Shown here one piece after another: positions 30,033-40,065 of a DNA stretch of 64,000 bases (positions are counted from its first letter, which is position 1; every line of letters begins with the position of its first letter). The position numbers and the translations under genes were made by a program. The notes under the pieces were generated by a model. That model was not told where the DNA came from. It ran no database searches and saw nothing but the letters and a program-made list of their open reading frames with translations. This DNA comes from an uncultured Stenotrophomonas sp. Its GTDB lineage: Bacteria > Pseudomonadota > Gammaproteobacteria > Xanthomonadales > Xanthomonadaceae. Location: the NCBI GenBank assembly GCA_900078405.1, contig FLTS01000001.1, positions 1,078,626 through 1,142,625 on the forward strand. The letters run 5' to 3'.

Positions 30033-30875
30033 TCAGACCAGCGACGAAACGATGGGAATCCCGGCGCGCGGGCGCTTGCCCAGCTCTTCCACCATCCGCT
30101 CCGCCGCCGCCATGTAGGCCCTGGCCGCCGCCGACCCGGGCGCGGCGGCCACGATCGGCGTGCCGACGTCGCCCTGCTCGCGGATGCCGATGTCCAGCGG
30201 CAACGAACCCAGCAGCGGCACCCCGTACTGCCCGGCCATGCGCTGGCCGCCGCCTTCGCCGAACAGGTGCTCGACGTGGCCGCAGTTGGAGCAGGTATGC
30301 ACCGCCATGTTCTCGACGATGCCCAGCACCGGCACCTCGACCTTCTCGAACATCTTCAGCGCCTTGCGCGCGTCCAGCGTGGCGATGTCCTGCGGCGTGG
30401 TGACAATCACCGCCCCGGCCACCGGGATCTTCTGCGCCAGGGTCAGCTGGATGTCACCGGTACCCGGCGGCAGGTCGACGATCAGGTAGTCCAGGTCATC
30501 CCAGCGGGTGTCCTTGAACAGCTGTGTCAGCGCCGACGTCGCCATCGGCCCGCGCCAGATCATCGGCGAATCCTGATCGACCAGGAACCCGATCGACATG
30601 GTCTCCACCCCGAACGCGCGCATCGGCTCGATCGACTTGTTGTCCGGACTCTCCGGCCGCCCGCTCAGCCCCAGCATCGCCGGCACGCTTGGCCCGTAGA
30701 TGTCGGCATCCAGCACCCCGACCCGCGCGCCCATCTGCTGCAACGCCACCGCCAGGTTCACGGCGGTGGTGGACTTGCCTACCCCGCCCTTGCCAGAGCC
30801 CACCGCGATGACGTTGCGGATGCGTGGGTGGGGGGAGAGGCCTTTTTGAACGCGGTGCGAAGGTGGGCGTGACAT
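30033..30875 (-). CDS. apbC: iron-sulfur cluster carrier protein ApbC/Mrp
   Basis: MinD-type P-loop ATPase of 280 residues that carries Fe-S clusters to target proteins. Walker A is the deviant form [17 protein letters not shown], followed by [10 protein letters not shown], the Walker B-like [13 protein letters not shown], and [20 protein letters not shown] with the CxxC that holds the bridging cluster. The N-terminal DUF59 domain of some Mrp proteins is absent, which is common in this lineage. It starts at 30875 and precedes dcd. Confidence 0.95.
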   Translation of the reverse strand: MSRPPSHRVQKGLSPHPRIRNVIAVGSGKGGVGKSTTAVNLAVALQQMGARVGVLDADIYGPSVPAMLGLSGRPESPDNKSIEPMRAFGVETMSIGFLVDQDSPMIWRGPMATSALTQLFKDTRWDDLDYLIVDLPPGTGDIQLTLAQKIPVAGAVIVTTPQDIATLDARKALKMFEKVEVPVLGIVENMAVHTCSNCGHVEHLFGEGGGQRMAGQYGVPLLGSLPLDIGIREQGDVGTPIVAAAPGSAAARAYMAAAERMVEELGKRPRAGIPIVSSLV

Positions 30876-31061
30876 GCATGAAGACTCTTACATCCTGGCA
30901 TCCGTGACAACCCCGTGAAGCACTTACGTCTCACCAAATCCCTGTCACTTGAGAAACCTCAAGACAGTTGACTGAAGTACAGCATTCGTTCATCTTCCAA
31001 GTGAAACTAAAGTGCACTGCCCTAGCCCTCACCTTATTACTACAAGAGACACCCAGACCAA

Positions 31062-33098
31062 ATGAAACAGCAAACCCCCGTCAAGCTTGCACTTGCCGCC
31101 GGTCTTTTCTTGGCCAGCGTCTCTGCTGCACATGCAACTCCCACGGCACTCCCCACGGAGAGCTTCTCGAAGATACCGGCCATCCAATCTGTGACCATGA
31201 GTGCGGATGGCAAACGTTTGGTTGCAATCATCAGTGCACCGGGCAGTAATTACGGTGACACTGCGCTGGCCAACTGGGACTTGGACAATCTGGCAGCCGG
31301 CCCCGTTGCGATTACCCCGTCTGGTGATCGGATGAAGTTCATCGCGGCCAGTGCCCTCAAGTCAGGGAAGAACCTCGTCATTGGCCGACAGGAACTCACT
31401 GCCCAATTGGCAGGATGCGGAGAAGGCAACTCAACGGGCTCGACCAAGACCTTCCTCGCCAAGGCATATCTGGCCGACTCCAGCCAGACCAAATTCGAGG
31501 AAGCCTTTGCGGACAACACCCGCAAACTCGGTATCAGCGAACAGACCCAGCGCTGTCTGGAGCTGGCAGGCACAGCATCCTTGGTACATCTGCTCCCCCT
31601 TGATCCCGACAAAGTGATCATCTCGCAGGTGAACCAGACGACACTTTCAGCCAACTATTATCTCTACAACCTGAAGACCAGCCAGACTGAATTGCTTTTC
31701 CGTGGGGGTACACGCTCCGCTCCCGGCCTTTTCCATCCTCGCGATGGCGAATTGTTGACCCGCTCGCAGATCGAACCCGCCGGCTCGAATGACTACGAAC
31801 AACAGATCCTGATCAAGAACCCGGGTAACGGTCAGTTCGAGAAGCATGACGCGCTGACGACAAAGCTCAGCGACCGCTACAGCATGGATGTCGTCGGCAT
31901 AGACGGCGACAGCGGAAAATTCTACATACTTACCGACAAGTTCTCCGACCAGGTTCAAGCGTGGGCATATGACCCGACAAGGAAGGAGTTCGACAGGGAG
32001 CCACTGGCCGCGCATCCCGAGTATCCGATCAGCGGACTGATACTTGGCATGCGTCCCAGCAATTTCAACCAGGTACTCGGCTTCTACGTGGACGGTCCCC
32101 GGCGTGAGGCTGTCTATGTAGACCCACAGATGAAGGCACTGCATGACAGCCTCAAACAGGCCTATCCCGGGCAATATGTTTCCATCACCGGCTACAACGA
32201 CGACCTGTCCCGCGTCTTGTTCACCACTAACAGCGCGAGCCATCCCACGTCCTACCATGTATTGATGGACAGGAAGAGCGTCACCCCGCTGGGAAGCGAA
32301 CGCCCCTGGATTGACAGCAACCAGATCGGTGAACAGCGCTGGATCACCTACACCGCCCGCGATGGTCGGAAAATTCCCGCGATCCTCGACCTTCCCGCCG
32401 GTTGGAAAGAAGGCGATGCCGCGTTGCCGGCGCTGGTCCATCCCCATGGCGGCCCTTGGGCACGCGACTACACGGGCTGGGATGTTTCCGGCTGGGTTCC
32501 CTTCTTCACCTCTCGCGGCTACGCGGTGATTCGCCCGCAGTACCGCGGCTCGACTGGCTTTGGCCGCGACCATTGGATTGCCGGCGACAAGCAATGGGGT
32601 TTGACCATGCAGGATGACAACGACGACGCAGCCGCCTGGCTCGTCTCACAGGGCATTGCCGCCAAGGATCGCATCGCCATCTTCGGCTACTCCTATGGCG
32701 GCTTCGCTTCCGCGGCCGCCACAGTTCGCAATCCCTCCCCGTTCCAATGCGCCATCGCCGGCGCCCCTGTTACAGATCTTGCGCGCCTCGGCGTTTCCTG
32801 GAGCGAGAATCGACTGCAACGCATCCTGCAAGGGCAAACCGTGAAGGGCATGGATCCGATGCAAAACACCGACAAGGCCAACATCCCCGTTCTGCTCTAT
32901 GTGGGCGACCGTGACGTCCGCACCCCGGCTTTCCATGCACGCAATTTCTACAACTCGGTGAAAGGAAAGGTACCCGCCAAGTTCGAGCTGATACCGGACA
33001 TGCCTCACAGCATGCCGTGGTACCCCAGCCACTACCAAGCCACCCTTCCCTTGATGGAGAACTTCCTTCGCGTCGAATGCGGCCCAGGCGGGCTTTGA
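31062..33098 (+). CDS. secreted S9 family (prolyl oligopeptidase-type) peptidase
   Basis: A 678-residue exported serine peptidase: signal peptide MKQQTPVKLALAAGLFLASVSAAHA, a beta-propeller region (about 30-390), and an alpha/beta-hydrolase domain (about 400-670) with the nucleophile in FGYSYGG, Asp in VGDRDVRTP and His in MPHSMPWY. S9 enzymes cut short peptides, usually after proline or from the N terminus. It lies directly before a TonB receptor in visibly less GC-rich DNA, and the pair probably imports and digests peptides. A lasso-peptide isopeptidase role was considered but no lasso biosynthesis genes are present. The ATG at 31062 has no clear Shine-Dalgarno. Confidence 0.9.
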   Translation: MKQQTPVKLALAAGLFLASVSAAHATPTALPTESFSKIPAIQSVTMSADGKRLVAIISAPGSNYGDTALANWDLDNLAAGPVAITPSGDRMKFIAASALKSGKNLVIGRQELTAQLAGCGEGNSTGSTKTFLAKAYLADSSQTKFEEAFADNTRKLGISEQTQRCLELAGTASLVHLLPLDPDKVIISQVNQTTLSANYYLYNLKTSQTELLFRGGTRSAPGLFHPRDGELLTRSQIEPAGSNDYEQQILIKNPGNGQFEKHDALTTKLSDRYSMDVVGIDGDSGKFYILTDKFSDQVQAWAYDPTRKEFDREPLAAHPEYPISGLILGMRPSNFNQVLGFYVDGPRREAVYVDPQMKALHDSLKQAYPGQYVSITGYNDDLSRVLFTTNSASHPTSYHVLMDRKSVTPLGSERPWIDSNQIGEQRWITYTARDGRKIPAILDLPAGWKEGDAALPALVHPHGGPWARDYTGWDVSGWVPFFTSRGYAVIRPQYRGSTGFGRDHWIAGDKQWGLTMQDDNDDAAAWLVSQGIAAKDRIAIFGYSYGGFASAAATVRNPSPFQCAIAGAPVTDLARLGVSWSENRLQRILQGQTVKGMDPMQNTDKANIPVLLYVGDRDVRTPAFHARNFYNSVKGKVPAKFELIPDMPHSMPWYPSHYQATLPLMENFLRVECGPGGL

Positions 33099-33170
33099 CC
33101 CCCAAGACCTGGAGAAAACAAACCTGAATGGGAGCAAAAAATCAGGATTTATCCAACCCTCTCATTTATG

Positions 33171-33199
33171 TTGAATTTATTTTCCACAAAACCTACACT
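33171..33199 (+). promoter_or_regulatory. putative sigma-70 promoter of the TonB receptor
   Basis: TTGAAT (33171-33176), 17-base spacer, TACACT (33194-33199), in an AT-rich gap 38 bases before the receptor start. Four of six matches in each hexamer with ideal spacing. Confidence 0.5.
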
Positions 33200-33237
33200 C
33201 CCTTAACCGAAGCATAACAAGTGGGGATTTCACCAGC

Positions 33238-36090
33238 ATGACAACTGGACACATCAAGCCAATCCGCCTGCCGCTGACTCTTGCGGTCCTAGCCTGCTTG
33301 CAGGCAGCTCCTGTCTTGGCTCAGGAAGCAACCAGCGAGCCGGCAGCCAAGAACCAGAGCACCACTGACCTCGACAAGATCATGGTCACCGGTTCGCTGA
33401 TTCGTCGGGCCGACTACGAGACGACCTCTCCGGTATTCACGATCGAAACCGAAACCAATACGGCTCAAGGTCAAGTCAACGTTGGCGAGTTCCTCCAGAA
33501 GTCTGCAATCGGAGCCGCCGAAACCCAGATCACCCACCAGTTCGGCGGCTTTGTGGTCGATGGCGGTACCGGCGTGCAGACCTTCTCGCTGCGTGGTCTG
33601 GGCGCCAATCGTACCTTGGTGCTGCTCGACGGCCAGCGTCCCGGTCCGGCTGGTACTCGCGGCGCGGTCGGTGCATTCGATCTGAACGTCATCCCGACCG
33701 CTGTATTGCAACGCGCTGAAATCGTGAAGGACGGTTCCTCCTCGATTTATGGCTCGGACGCTGTCGCTGGTGTCGTCAACCTGATCACCAAGAAGAATTT
33801 CGAACGTCCGGAACTGAGTATCACCTCTCGCATTCCACAGCATGGCGGCGGTGAGGTGTTCTCCGCCTCGCTGGCCAATGGCTGGAATTTTGACAAGGGC
33901 AGCATCGTGGCTGCCGTCGAATGGTACCGCCACAACGAGCTGACGCGCGGCGACCGAGACTTCCTCAAATGCTCGGAAGATCTCGTCAAGGATGCAGACG
34001 GTAATCGAATCGACCGTGTCGACAACTCGATCAATGCCGGCACTCCACTTGCCAACTGTAACAACCTGCTCATCAATGTAATTGATGACTACTTCGTGGG
34101 TACCCGCTATGTACCGTCGAAGGATGGCAGCACTATCGGACCGTTCCCTGGCTATGTCCCGCGCCAGAACACCACTTATGCAAATAGTGCTCAGGCTTCC
34201 TATCAGGAGCCCTTGAACTTTGCTCGATTTGGTGAAGCCCACATCATCAACCGCCAGGAGCGCAAGTCCGCCTATCTGGCTACCGATTTCGGTTTTGATT
34301 CCTTTAACTGGAAGACCCAGTGGCTGTACAACAACCGTACCACCGAAAATTTCAGCTGGCGCCAGTTCTTCCCGATCGTTGAGGGCCCTGTCGGCGGCGG
34401 CGTCGACTACGCCATGCCGGTGATGCCATTCAAGTCCATGACCGAAGTGGAAGTAGATTACTTCTATTTCGCCAACAAGCTGGATGGCCTGTTCAAAAGT
34501 ACCGATAGCTGGGGCTGGGAAGTCAATGCCAACTATAGCCACTCCAGTGGCACCTACAATTCCTTGGGCATCAATGCTGCGCTGACCGGCGACCTGACCA
34601 ATCCCAATGGTGGTGACACTCCTGCTGGAAATTACTTCGACCCAGGCTACCTTGACGGTTCGAAGGTGGATGAGTTGGTCGATTTGCTGGGTATCTGGGA
34701 CAAGGGCAAGACCACCTTCGATCAGGCATCGATCAATGCCATATTCAGCGGTGAGCTATTCGAATTGCCGGCTGGTGCCATTGGCATGGCTGCAGGCCTG
34801 GAGTATCGCTACTACAAGATCGACGACCAGCCCGGCCAAGCCTCGCGCAACAAAATGCTGTGGGGTTCTTCCAGTGCCAATGTCACCAAGGGCGACGACA
34901 AGGTCAAGGAAGCGTTCATGGAGTTTGAAGTGCCGTTGCTCAAGGGCATCACCGGCATTGAATCGCTTACCGCCAACGTTTCCGGTCGTATTTTTGAATA
35001 TGACTCGGTTGATGGATCAGACAATGTTTGGAAGCTGGGCCTGAACTGGCAGATCAATCCGGCCTTGCGTGTTCGTGGCACCATCGGCACTTCCTATCGT
35101 GCTCCAGGCCTGTACGAACTGTATCTGGGCAACCAGAGCGGGTTCCTGTCTCAGACCTCTATTGATCCCTGCATCCGCTGGGGTGAAAGCAGCAATGATC
35201 AGCTGCGCGCCAACTGCGCCGCTGCAGGTATTCCGGATACATACACTGCGGCAGGCAACAGCAGCGCTACTGTTTATACCAGTGGCGGTGCGGGCCAGTT
35301 GAAGCCTGAGACATCCAAGGCCAAGAGCGCTGGCCTGGTGTTCACCCCTGCATTCGCCAACCTCAGCGTGGCAATTGACTACTTCGATTACGAAGTCAGC
35401 GATCAAATTGCCTCTTTGGGCGCCGGAGACATTGTCGGTGGCTGCTATGGCGCGGCCAGCTATCCGAACAATTTCTGTGACCTGATGGTCCGTAATCCAG
35501 CTACCGGTGGCGAAGCCCACAAGATCACCGAGGTTTACGCGCAGTACGTCAACATCAACAAGCAGCGCACACGCGGCTGGGACATGACCCTGAACTGGGA
35601 GCATGAATTCGGCTTTGGCAAGCTTGCACTGGATACACAGGTCACCTATACGCTGGAAGATGTATCTCAGTTGTTCGACAGCGCAGAAGCCAGTGGCCTG
35701 AGCGATTCGGATGTGCTCGGCTATGTCGGTCGTCCGGAGCTGGTCGGCAACCTCGGGCTGAGCCTGAAGCGTGGCGACTGGACCTACAACTGGTTGACCA
35801 GCTACATCGGTGAAACTTCCAATACTGACATCGTGGAGAAATTCACCTATCAGGGTCGCCCAGACTCGTACCGCGACATCACGGCCGACGCCCGCTTCTA
35901 CCACACTGCCTCGCTTACCTACAACCAAGCCGATTGGCAGATTTTGGTTGGCGTGGCTAATGTGTTCGATACCAAGCCAGCCCTGATGTCCACCGGCACC
36001 GCGACTCGCTATGGCAACGTTCCGGCGTTCGCTACCCAGTACGACTACTACGGGCGCACCCCGTTCGTGCGTCTGAAGTACAAGTTCTGA
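33238..36090 (+). CDS. TonB-dependent receptor (Oar-like)
   Basis: A 950-residue outer-membrane active transporter. Signal peptide to about residue 28 (ACLQAAPVLAQ), a TonB-box-like start LDKIMVTGSLIRRADYETTSP, the plug domain (about 55-180; VQTFSLRGLGANRTLVLLDG, KDGSSSIYGSDAVAGVVNLIT), then a 22-strand-type barrel rich in aromatic/asparagine strands, ending in FVRLKYKF with the C-terminal Phe needed for BAM insertion. There is no carboxypeptidase-like N-terminal extension. The immediate partner is the S9 peptidase upstream, so the substrate is likely a peptide or small protein fragment. Codon use is less GC-biased than in the flanking genes. Confidence 0.93.
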   Translation: MTTGHIKPIRLPLTLAVLACLQAAPVLAQEATSEPAAKNQSTTDLDKIMVTGSLIRRADYETTSPVFTIETETNTAQGQVNVGEFLQKSAIGAAETQITHQFGGFVVDGGTGVQTFSLRGLGANRTLVLLDGQRPGPAGTRGAVGAFDLNVIPTAVLQRAEIVKDGSSSIYGSDAVAGVVNLITKKNFERPELSITSRIPQHGGGEVFSASLANGWNFDKGSIVAAVEWYRHNELTRGDRDFLKCSEDLVKDADGNRIDRVDNSINAGTPLANCNNLLINVIDDYFVGTRYVPSKDGSTIGPFPGYVPRQNTTYANSAQASYQEPLNFARFGEAHIINRQERKSAYLATDFGFDSFNWKTQWLYNNRTTENFSWRQFFPIVEGPVGGGVDYAMPVMPFKSMTEVEVDYFYFANKLDGLFKSTDSWGWEVNANYSHSSGTYNSLGINAALTGDLTNPNGGDTPAGNYFDPGYLDGSKVDELVDLLGIWDKGKTTFDQASINAIFSGELFELPAGAIGMAAGLEYRYYKIDDQPGQASRNKMLWGSSSANVTKGDDKVKEAFMEFEVPLLKGITGIESLTANVSGRIFEYDSVDGSDNVWKLGLNWQINPALRVRGTIGTSYRAPGLYELYLGNQSGFLSQTSIDPCIRWGESSNDQLRANCAAAGIPDTYTAAGNSSATVYTSGGAGQLKPETSKAKSAGLVFTPAFANLSVAIDYFDYEVSDQIASLGAGDIVGGCYGAASYPNNFCDLMVRNPATGGEAHKITEVYAQYVNINKQRTRGWDMTLNWEHEFGFGKLALDTQVTYTLEDVSQLFDSAEASGLSDSDVLGYVGRPELVGNLGLSLKRGDWTYNWLTSYIGETSNTDIVEKFTYQGRPDSYRDITADARFYHTASLTYNQADWQILVGVANVFDTKPALMSTGTATRYGNVPAFATQYDYYGRTPFVRLKYKF

Positions 36091-36112
36091 TAGCAGTCGG
36101 ACATCAAACGAT

Positions 36113-36145
36113 AAAGGAGGCGGTTAGTTCCGCCTCCTTTTATTG
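36113..36145 (+). terminator. terminator of the TonB receptor
   Basis: An 11-bp stem AAAGGAGGCGG/CCGCCTCCTTT with a 6-nt loop, followed by TATT, 22 bases after the stop codon. Confidence 0.88.
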
Positions 36146-36245
36146 GTGACTACCGATGTAATGACCCGATGATTTCCTGCTCAGGTTGAAGCGCCCTCGT
36201 TAACTCGATCCAGTTGGAAGTAGAGTTCCACCCAAGGAGCTCTGC

Positions 36246-36512
36246 ATGAAGAAGTCGCGTTTCACCGAAGAACAGGTCGTCCGCATCCTCAAGAAGACCG
36301 AGGCGGGAGCCAAGGTTGCCGAGACCTGCCGCAAGCACGGGATCCGCGAGCCGACGTATTACGCCTGGAAGGCCAAATACAACGGCATGGAGGTGTCGCA
36401 GCTGCGGCACCTGAAGGACGTCGAGGCTGAACTGGCCCGGCTGAAGCGGATGTACGCCGACCTGGCGCTGGAGCACCATGCGCTGAAGGATGTGCTGTCG
36501 CGAAAAGGCTGA
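36246..36512 (+). CDS. IS3-family transposase OrfA
   Basis: An 88-residue protein with the IS3 OrfA layout: a helix-turn-helix (FTEEQVVRILKKTEAGAKVAETCRKHGIREPTYYAW) followed by a leucine-zipper-like helix (VSQLRHLKDVEAELARLKRMYADLALEHHAL). It appears intact. In active elements it binds the terminal repeats and joins OrfB through -1 slippage at the A-rich GAAAAGG near its end. Since OrfB is broken here, OrfA alone cannot transpose the element. Confidence 0.9.
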   Translation: MKKSRFTEEQVVRILKKTEAGAKVAETCRKHGIREPTYYAWKAKYNGMEVSQLRHLKDVEAELARLKRMYADLALEHHALKDVLSRKG

Positions 36513-37344
36513 GCCAGGCGCAGCGGCTCGACCTGAGCCTGGCGGTGCAAATCACCCACGGTCTGAGTGCCCGGCGCGCCGATCACGTGCTGGGTCTGTC
36601 GCGTTCGGCCCGGCATTATGTGCCGCGGCCGTGCGAGGACGGGTCGCTGATCGAGGCCATGCAGGCCCATATCGCGGCCAATCCGGGCCACGGCTTCGGC
36701 CTGCTGCATGCCTGTGCGCTCAAGCCGCTGGGCTGGGGTAAGACGCGCAGCTGGCTGGGTGTACACCGCCCTGAAGTTGAATTTGCCCCGGCGCGGCAAG
36801 CGCCGGTTGCCTGATCGCATCCGCGATCCGCTGGAAGTCCCGGCTCGCGCCAACCACACCGGGCCGGCCGACTTCATGGCCGATGCCCTGTGGTCCGGGC
36901 GCCGCTTCCGCACCTTCAACGTCAACGACGACTTCAACCGCGAATCGCTGCGGATCGAGATCGACACCAGCCTGCCGTCGGCGCGGGTGATCCGGGTCCT
37001 TGATGAACTGGTCGAACTTCGCGCCCCCCCTGCGTCTGCGCCTGGACAACGGCCCGGAGTTCATCAGTGCCGCGTTGAAAGACTGGGCCCGCCGCTACTG
37101 CGTCGAGCTGGTCCATATCCAGCCCGGCAAGCCCACCCAGAACGCCTATATCGAACGCTTTAACCGCACTTATCGCACCGAGGTGCTCGACCGCTTCGTG
37201 TTCACCAGCCTGGACGAGGTCCGGCGCATGACCGAGGACTGGCGACACCACTACAACCACCACCGTCCGCATCGATCCTTGGCCGGCCTCACACCCGCCA
37301 CCTTCGCTCGGGCACAATCCTCATCAACCTCTACTTCTGGATGA
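36503..37344 (+). pseudogene. IS3-family transposase OrfB, broken by frameshifts
   Basis: The DDE integrase-type transposase is spread over three frames: the first runs KRLSQAQRLDLSLAVQITHG to about 36760, the second continues VYTALKLNLPRRGKRRLPDR through GPADFMADALWSGRRFRTFN to about 37020, the third completes [20 protein letters not shown] and [12 protein letters not shown]. The catalytic residues (D in ADFMAD, D in DNGPEF, E in NAYIERFN) are all still recognisable, so decay is recent. The second break lies at a run of seven C (37022-37030 area), a typical indel site or sequencing error point. Confidence 0.85.
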
Positions 37345-37450
37345 CTCGGAAAAACGAGGACGCTTCAACGTCGACCCGAAAACCACGTACAACCGTCACA
37401 AGAGATTTTCCAGAATGACTCCGGAAAACCCCCGTGGAAGCAATGAGATC

Positions 37451-38155
37451 TCAGGGCTTGTCGGTAGCCGACGGAATCGTCATCGCGGGAGTCCCCACCT
37501 CAACCGTGCCACGCCGGATTTTCATCCAAGTATCGTCCTGCCATTGCCTGTAAAGCTTTGGATCCCAGTACTTCTTGTCGTACATGCGATCGGCCTTGAT
37601 CGTCCGGGTCATGCCACCCTCGGAGTAGACAATATCCACGTTGTTGGACATTGATCCCGTCCGGCTTCCCGTCATGGCCCGCAGCCCTCTGGAAAGCACT
37701 GCGTTGATACGAGGCACTGCGATGGCATCGCCATATTCCGCCGCCAACTGACGGGCCTGCGCACGGGCTGCCTCATGCTGCTCCAGCGGTAGCGCCGCCC
37801 AATACTGGTCGCGCAATTCAACGAATAGTGGATAGCCACGCTCGGCAGCCACATCCATCCAAGCAAAAGCCATTACATGGTCGGCCGGCCTTTCCACTCC
37901 AAACCAATACATCTCGCCCAGATATCCTTGAGCCGGCTTGTCAGCGTATCTAGCCGCCAAGCGAAAGTTTTCCATCGCTTGATCAACCTCGCCACGATGA
38001 AGCGCACCCACCCCCCATTGCCGATACATCATGTCGGGATGGCTATCCAGGAAACCGGCATTGACCATGGTTTCGCTGCTTTCAGGAGGGGTATCGGCAG
38101 CCAATGCAGGCATGCCCAATGGCAACAACAACAGGGGAATCAAGCGCAGGCGCAT
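37451..38155 (-). CDS. exported Sel1-repeat-like protein
   Basis: A 234-residue protein with a signal peptide (MRLRLIPLLLLPLGMPALAAD). After it come one or two degenerate Sel1/TPR-type repeats (YRQWGVGALHRGEVDQAMEN, AQGYLGEMYWFGVERPADHV, AFAWMDVAAERGYPLFVELRD), and then a C-terminal region unlike Sel1 (SNNVDIVYSEGGMTRTIKAD, YDKKYWDPKLYRQWQDDTW). Sel1 proteins mediate protein-protein contacts in the periplasm; the function is unknown. The ATG at 38155 is chosen because it starts the signal peptide and has AGGAAG upstream. It is next to the IS element. Confidence 0.7.
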   Translation of the reverse strand: MRLRLIPLLLLPLGMPALAADTPPESSETMVNAGFLDSHPDMMYRQWGVGALHRGEVDQAMENFRLAARYADKPAQGYLGEMYWFGVERPADHVMAFAWMDVAAERGYPLFVELRDQYWAALPLEQHEAARAQARQLAAEYGDAIAVPRINAVLSRGLRAMTGSRTGSMSNNVDIVYSEGGMTRTIKADRMYDKKYWDPKLYRQWQDDTWMKIRRGTVEVGTPAMTIPSATDKP

Positions 38156-38325
38156 AGTCCATCTTCCTTGGGTGAACAGCCAGCCTAGAGGCAGGCTGAC
38201 GCAAAGTAAACGCATGCGGCACTCCCATGCTGCTCGCACCATTGCCGCAGATTCACATACCGTTCGTTCCGAGCGGCAAAAGCCCCCAGAGGAGCAACTG
38301 CACAACTGCGAGATGCTTGGTCAAC

Positions 38326-39927
38326 TCAAAACGCAGCTAATAACACCCGCGCCGCGTTATGCCCCGGTGCACCGGTGACACCTCCGCCGGGATGGGTGCC
38401 GGAGCCGCACAGGTAAAGGCCGGGAATCGCACCACGGTAGTTGGCTTGGCCAAGCATCGGGCGGGCGCTGAACAACTGGTTGAGGCTCAAGGCACCGTGG
38501 AAGATGTCGCCGCCGATCAGGCCGAAGGTGCGCTCCAGGTCCAGCGGACTCAGGATCTGCCGACCCAGCACCGATGCGGCGAAGCCGGGGGCATGGCGCT
38601 CGACGGTGGCGATCATCAGGTCGGCCACTTCCTCGCGGTGGTCGTCCCAGCTGCGTCCGTCCGGCAGCTGCGGGGCGACGTGCTGGCAGAACAGGCTGGC
38701 CACGTGCTGCCCCGGCGGTGCCAACGAATCGTCCAGAGTGCTCGGGATCAACATCTCCACCACCGGTTCGCGCGACCAGCCGTGGCGGCATGCGTCCAGC
38801 CAGGCGCGGTCCATGTAGTTCAGGCTGGGGGCAATGATGATGCCGGCGGTGAGGTGGTCGCCCTGCCCCGGCAACACGCTGAAATCCGGCAGGCGCGACA
38901 GCGCCACGTTCATGCGGAATGTCCCCGAGCCACAGCGCCAATTCGCCATGCGCTCGCGGGTGGCGACCGGCACTTCCTCGGACGCCAGCAGCCGCTCGTA
39001 CAACAGCTTCGGGTTGACGTTGGCGACCACGGCGCGGGCGCGGACCACTTCCCCGGCCGACGTCACCACGCCAACCGCCCTCCCTGCTTCCACCAATACC
39101 TTCTCGACGCCCGCGCCGGTGTGTATCTCGGCACCAGCCTCGGTCGCCGCGTGCGCCATCGCCCGGGTGATCGCCCCCATGCCGCCGATGGCGTGGCCCC
39201 ATGCGCCCTTTACCCCGTTGCTCTCGCCGAACACGTGGTGCAGCAGCACGTAGGCGGTGCCGGGCGCATGCGGGCTGGCGTAATTGCCGACGATGCCGTC
39301 GAAGCCGAACAGGGCCTTGACCGGCGCGCTTTCGAACCAGCGGTCCAGGTATTCGGCGGCGGAGATGGTGAACAGGTCCAGCAGCTCCTGCTTCAGGCCG
39401 GCATCAAGCACCTGCAGGCGACGGCCCAGCAGGCCGGCTTTCCACAGTTCCGGCAATGCACGCAGCCAGCCGCCATCGGTCACGTCCGGTGGCGGCTGCA
39501 GGGCCGATGCGCGCAACACGTCAGCGAAAATTTCCAGCCTGCGCTCGTATTCCGGCAGGCGCTCGGCATCGCGCTGCGAGAATTTCGCCACTTCCCGTTG
39601 CGTGCGGCCGGCGCCGGCCAGCAGGTAGTTGCCATCGGGCAACGGCAGGAAGTTGTTGACCCGGCGCGGCACTACGCGCAGACCGTGGCGCTCCAGTTCC
39701 AGCTCGGCGATCACCTTTGGCTGCAGCAGCGACACGGTGTATGACGCCACCGAATTGCGGAAACCGGGGTGGAACTCTTCGGTCACTGCCGCCCCGCCGA
39801 CCACGTCGCGCCGTTCCAGCACCAGTACCCGTTTGCCAGCCCTGGCCAGGTACGCCGCGCAGACCAGCCCGTTGTGGCCGCCACCGACCAGCACCGCATC
39901 CCACGGACGGGAAGATTCGTTCGCCAT
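38326..39927 (-). CDS. FAD-dependent oxidoreductase, phytoene-desaturase/PYROXD2-like
   Basis: A 533-residue flavoprotein with the N-terminal dinucleotide-binding motif VLVGGGHNGLVCAAYLARAGKRVLVLERRDVVGGAA and the C-terminal FAD signature GLYLCGSGTHPGGGVTGAPGHNAARV, the layout of the phytoene desaturase superfamily. Internal features (FDGIVGNYASPHAPGTAYVLLHHVFGE, GGMGAITRAMAHAATEAGAEI) match the NAD(P)/FAD-dependent PYROXD2-type group rather than carotenoid desaturases. No carotenoid genes are nearby. Substrate unknown. It is read away from the M13 peptidase operon. Confidence 0.85.
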   Translation of the reverse strand: MANESSRPWDAVLVGGGHNGLVCAAYLARAGKRVLVLERRDVVGGAAVTEEFHPGFRNSVASYTVSLLQPKVIAELELERHGLRVVPRRVNNFLPLPDGNYLLAGAGRTQREVAKFSQRDAERLPEYERRLEIFADVLRASALQPPPDVTDGGWLRALPELWKAGLLGRRLQVLDAGLKQELLDLFTISAAEYLDRWFESAPVKALFGFDGIVGNYASPHAPGTAYVLLHHVFGESNGVKGAWGHAIGGMGAITRAMAHAATEAGAEIHTGAGVEKVLVEAGRAVGVVTSAGEVVRARAVVANVNPKLLYERLLASEEVPVATRERMANWRCGSGTFRMNVALSRLPDFSVLPGQGDHLTAGIIIAPSLNYMDRAWLDACRHGWSREPVVEMLIPSTLDDSLAPPGQHVASLFCQHVAPQLPDGRSWDDHREEVADLMIATVERHAPGFAASVLGRQILSPLDLERTFGLIGGDIFHGALSLNQLFSARPMLGQANYRGAIPGLYLCGSGTHPGGGVTGAPGHNAARVLLAAF

Positions 39928-40065
39928 GCCGGCTGTATAACACCCCGCGTGGCCGCCATTACCTTCGACACACCTTCGGCAACGGTTGCAGGCGTAATCT
40001 TCCGACGCAAGACCCCGTGGACGGGGCCTTGCTCATGCCCTGATTCCGGCCCGGAGGCCATTCAC

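Larger units (their letters stand above)
36185..37369 (+). mobile_element. decayed IS3-family insertion sequence
   Basis: About 1.2 kb bounded by inverted repeats GTTGAAGCGCCCTCGTT (36185-36201) and AACGAGGACGCTTCAAC (37353-37369), 16 of 17 matching. It holds an IS3-type orfA, an orfA/orfB slippage site and an orfB broken by at least two frameshifts. No target-site duplication could be seen. OrfA resembles the IS407 group. It sits between the TonB receptor terminator and a Sel1-like gene. Confidence 0.85.

Noticed and set aside
31062..36090. Lasso-peptide system (S9 isopeptidase plus TonB receptor)
   Set aside because: No lasso precursor, B protein or C cyclase is near, and the S9 sequence looks like ordinary secreted prolyl-oligopeptidase relatives. 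The pair alone does not support it.
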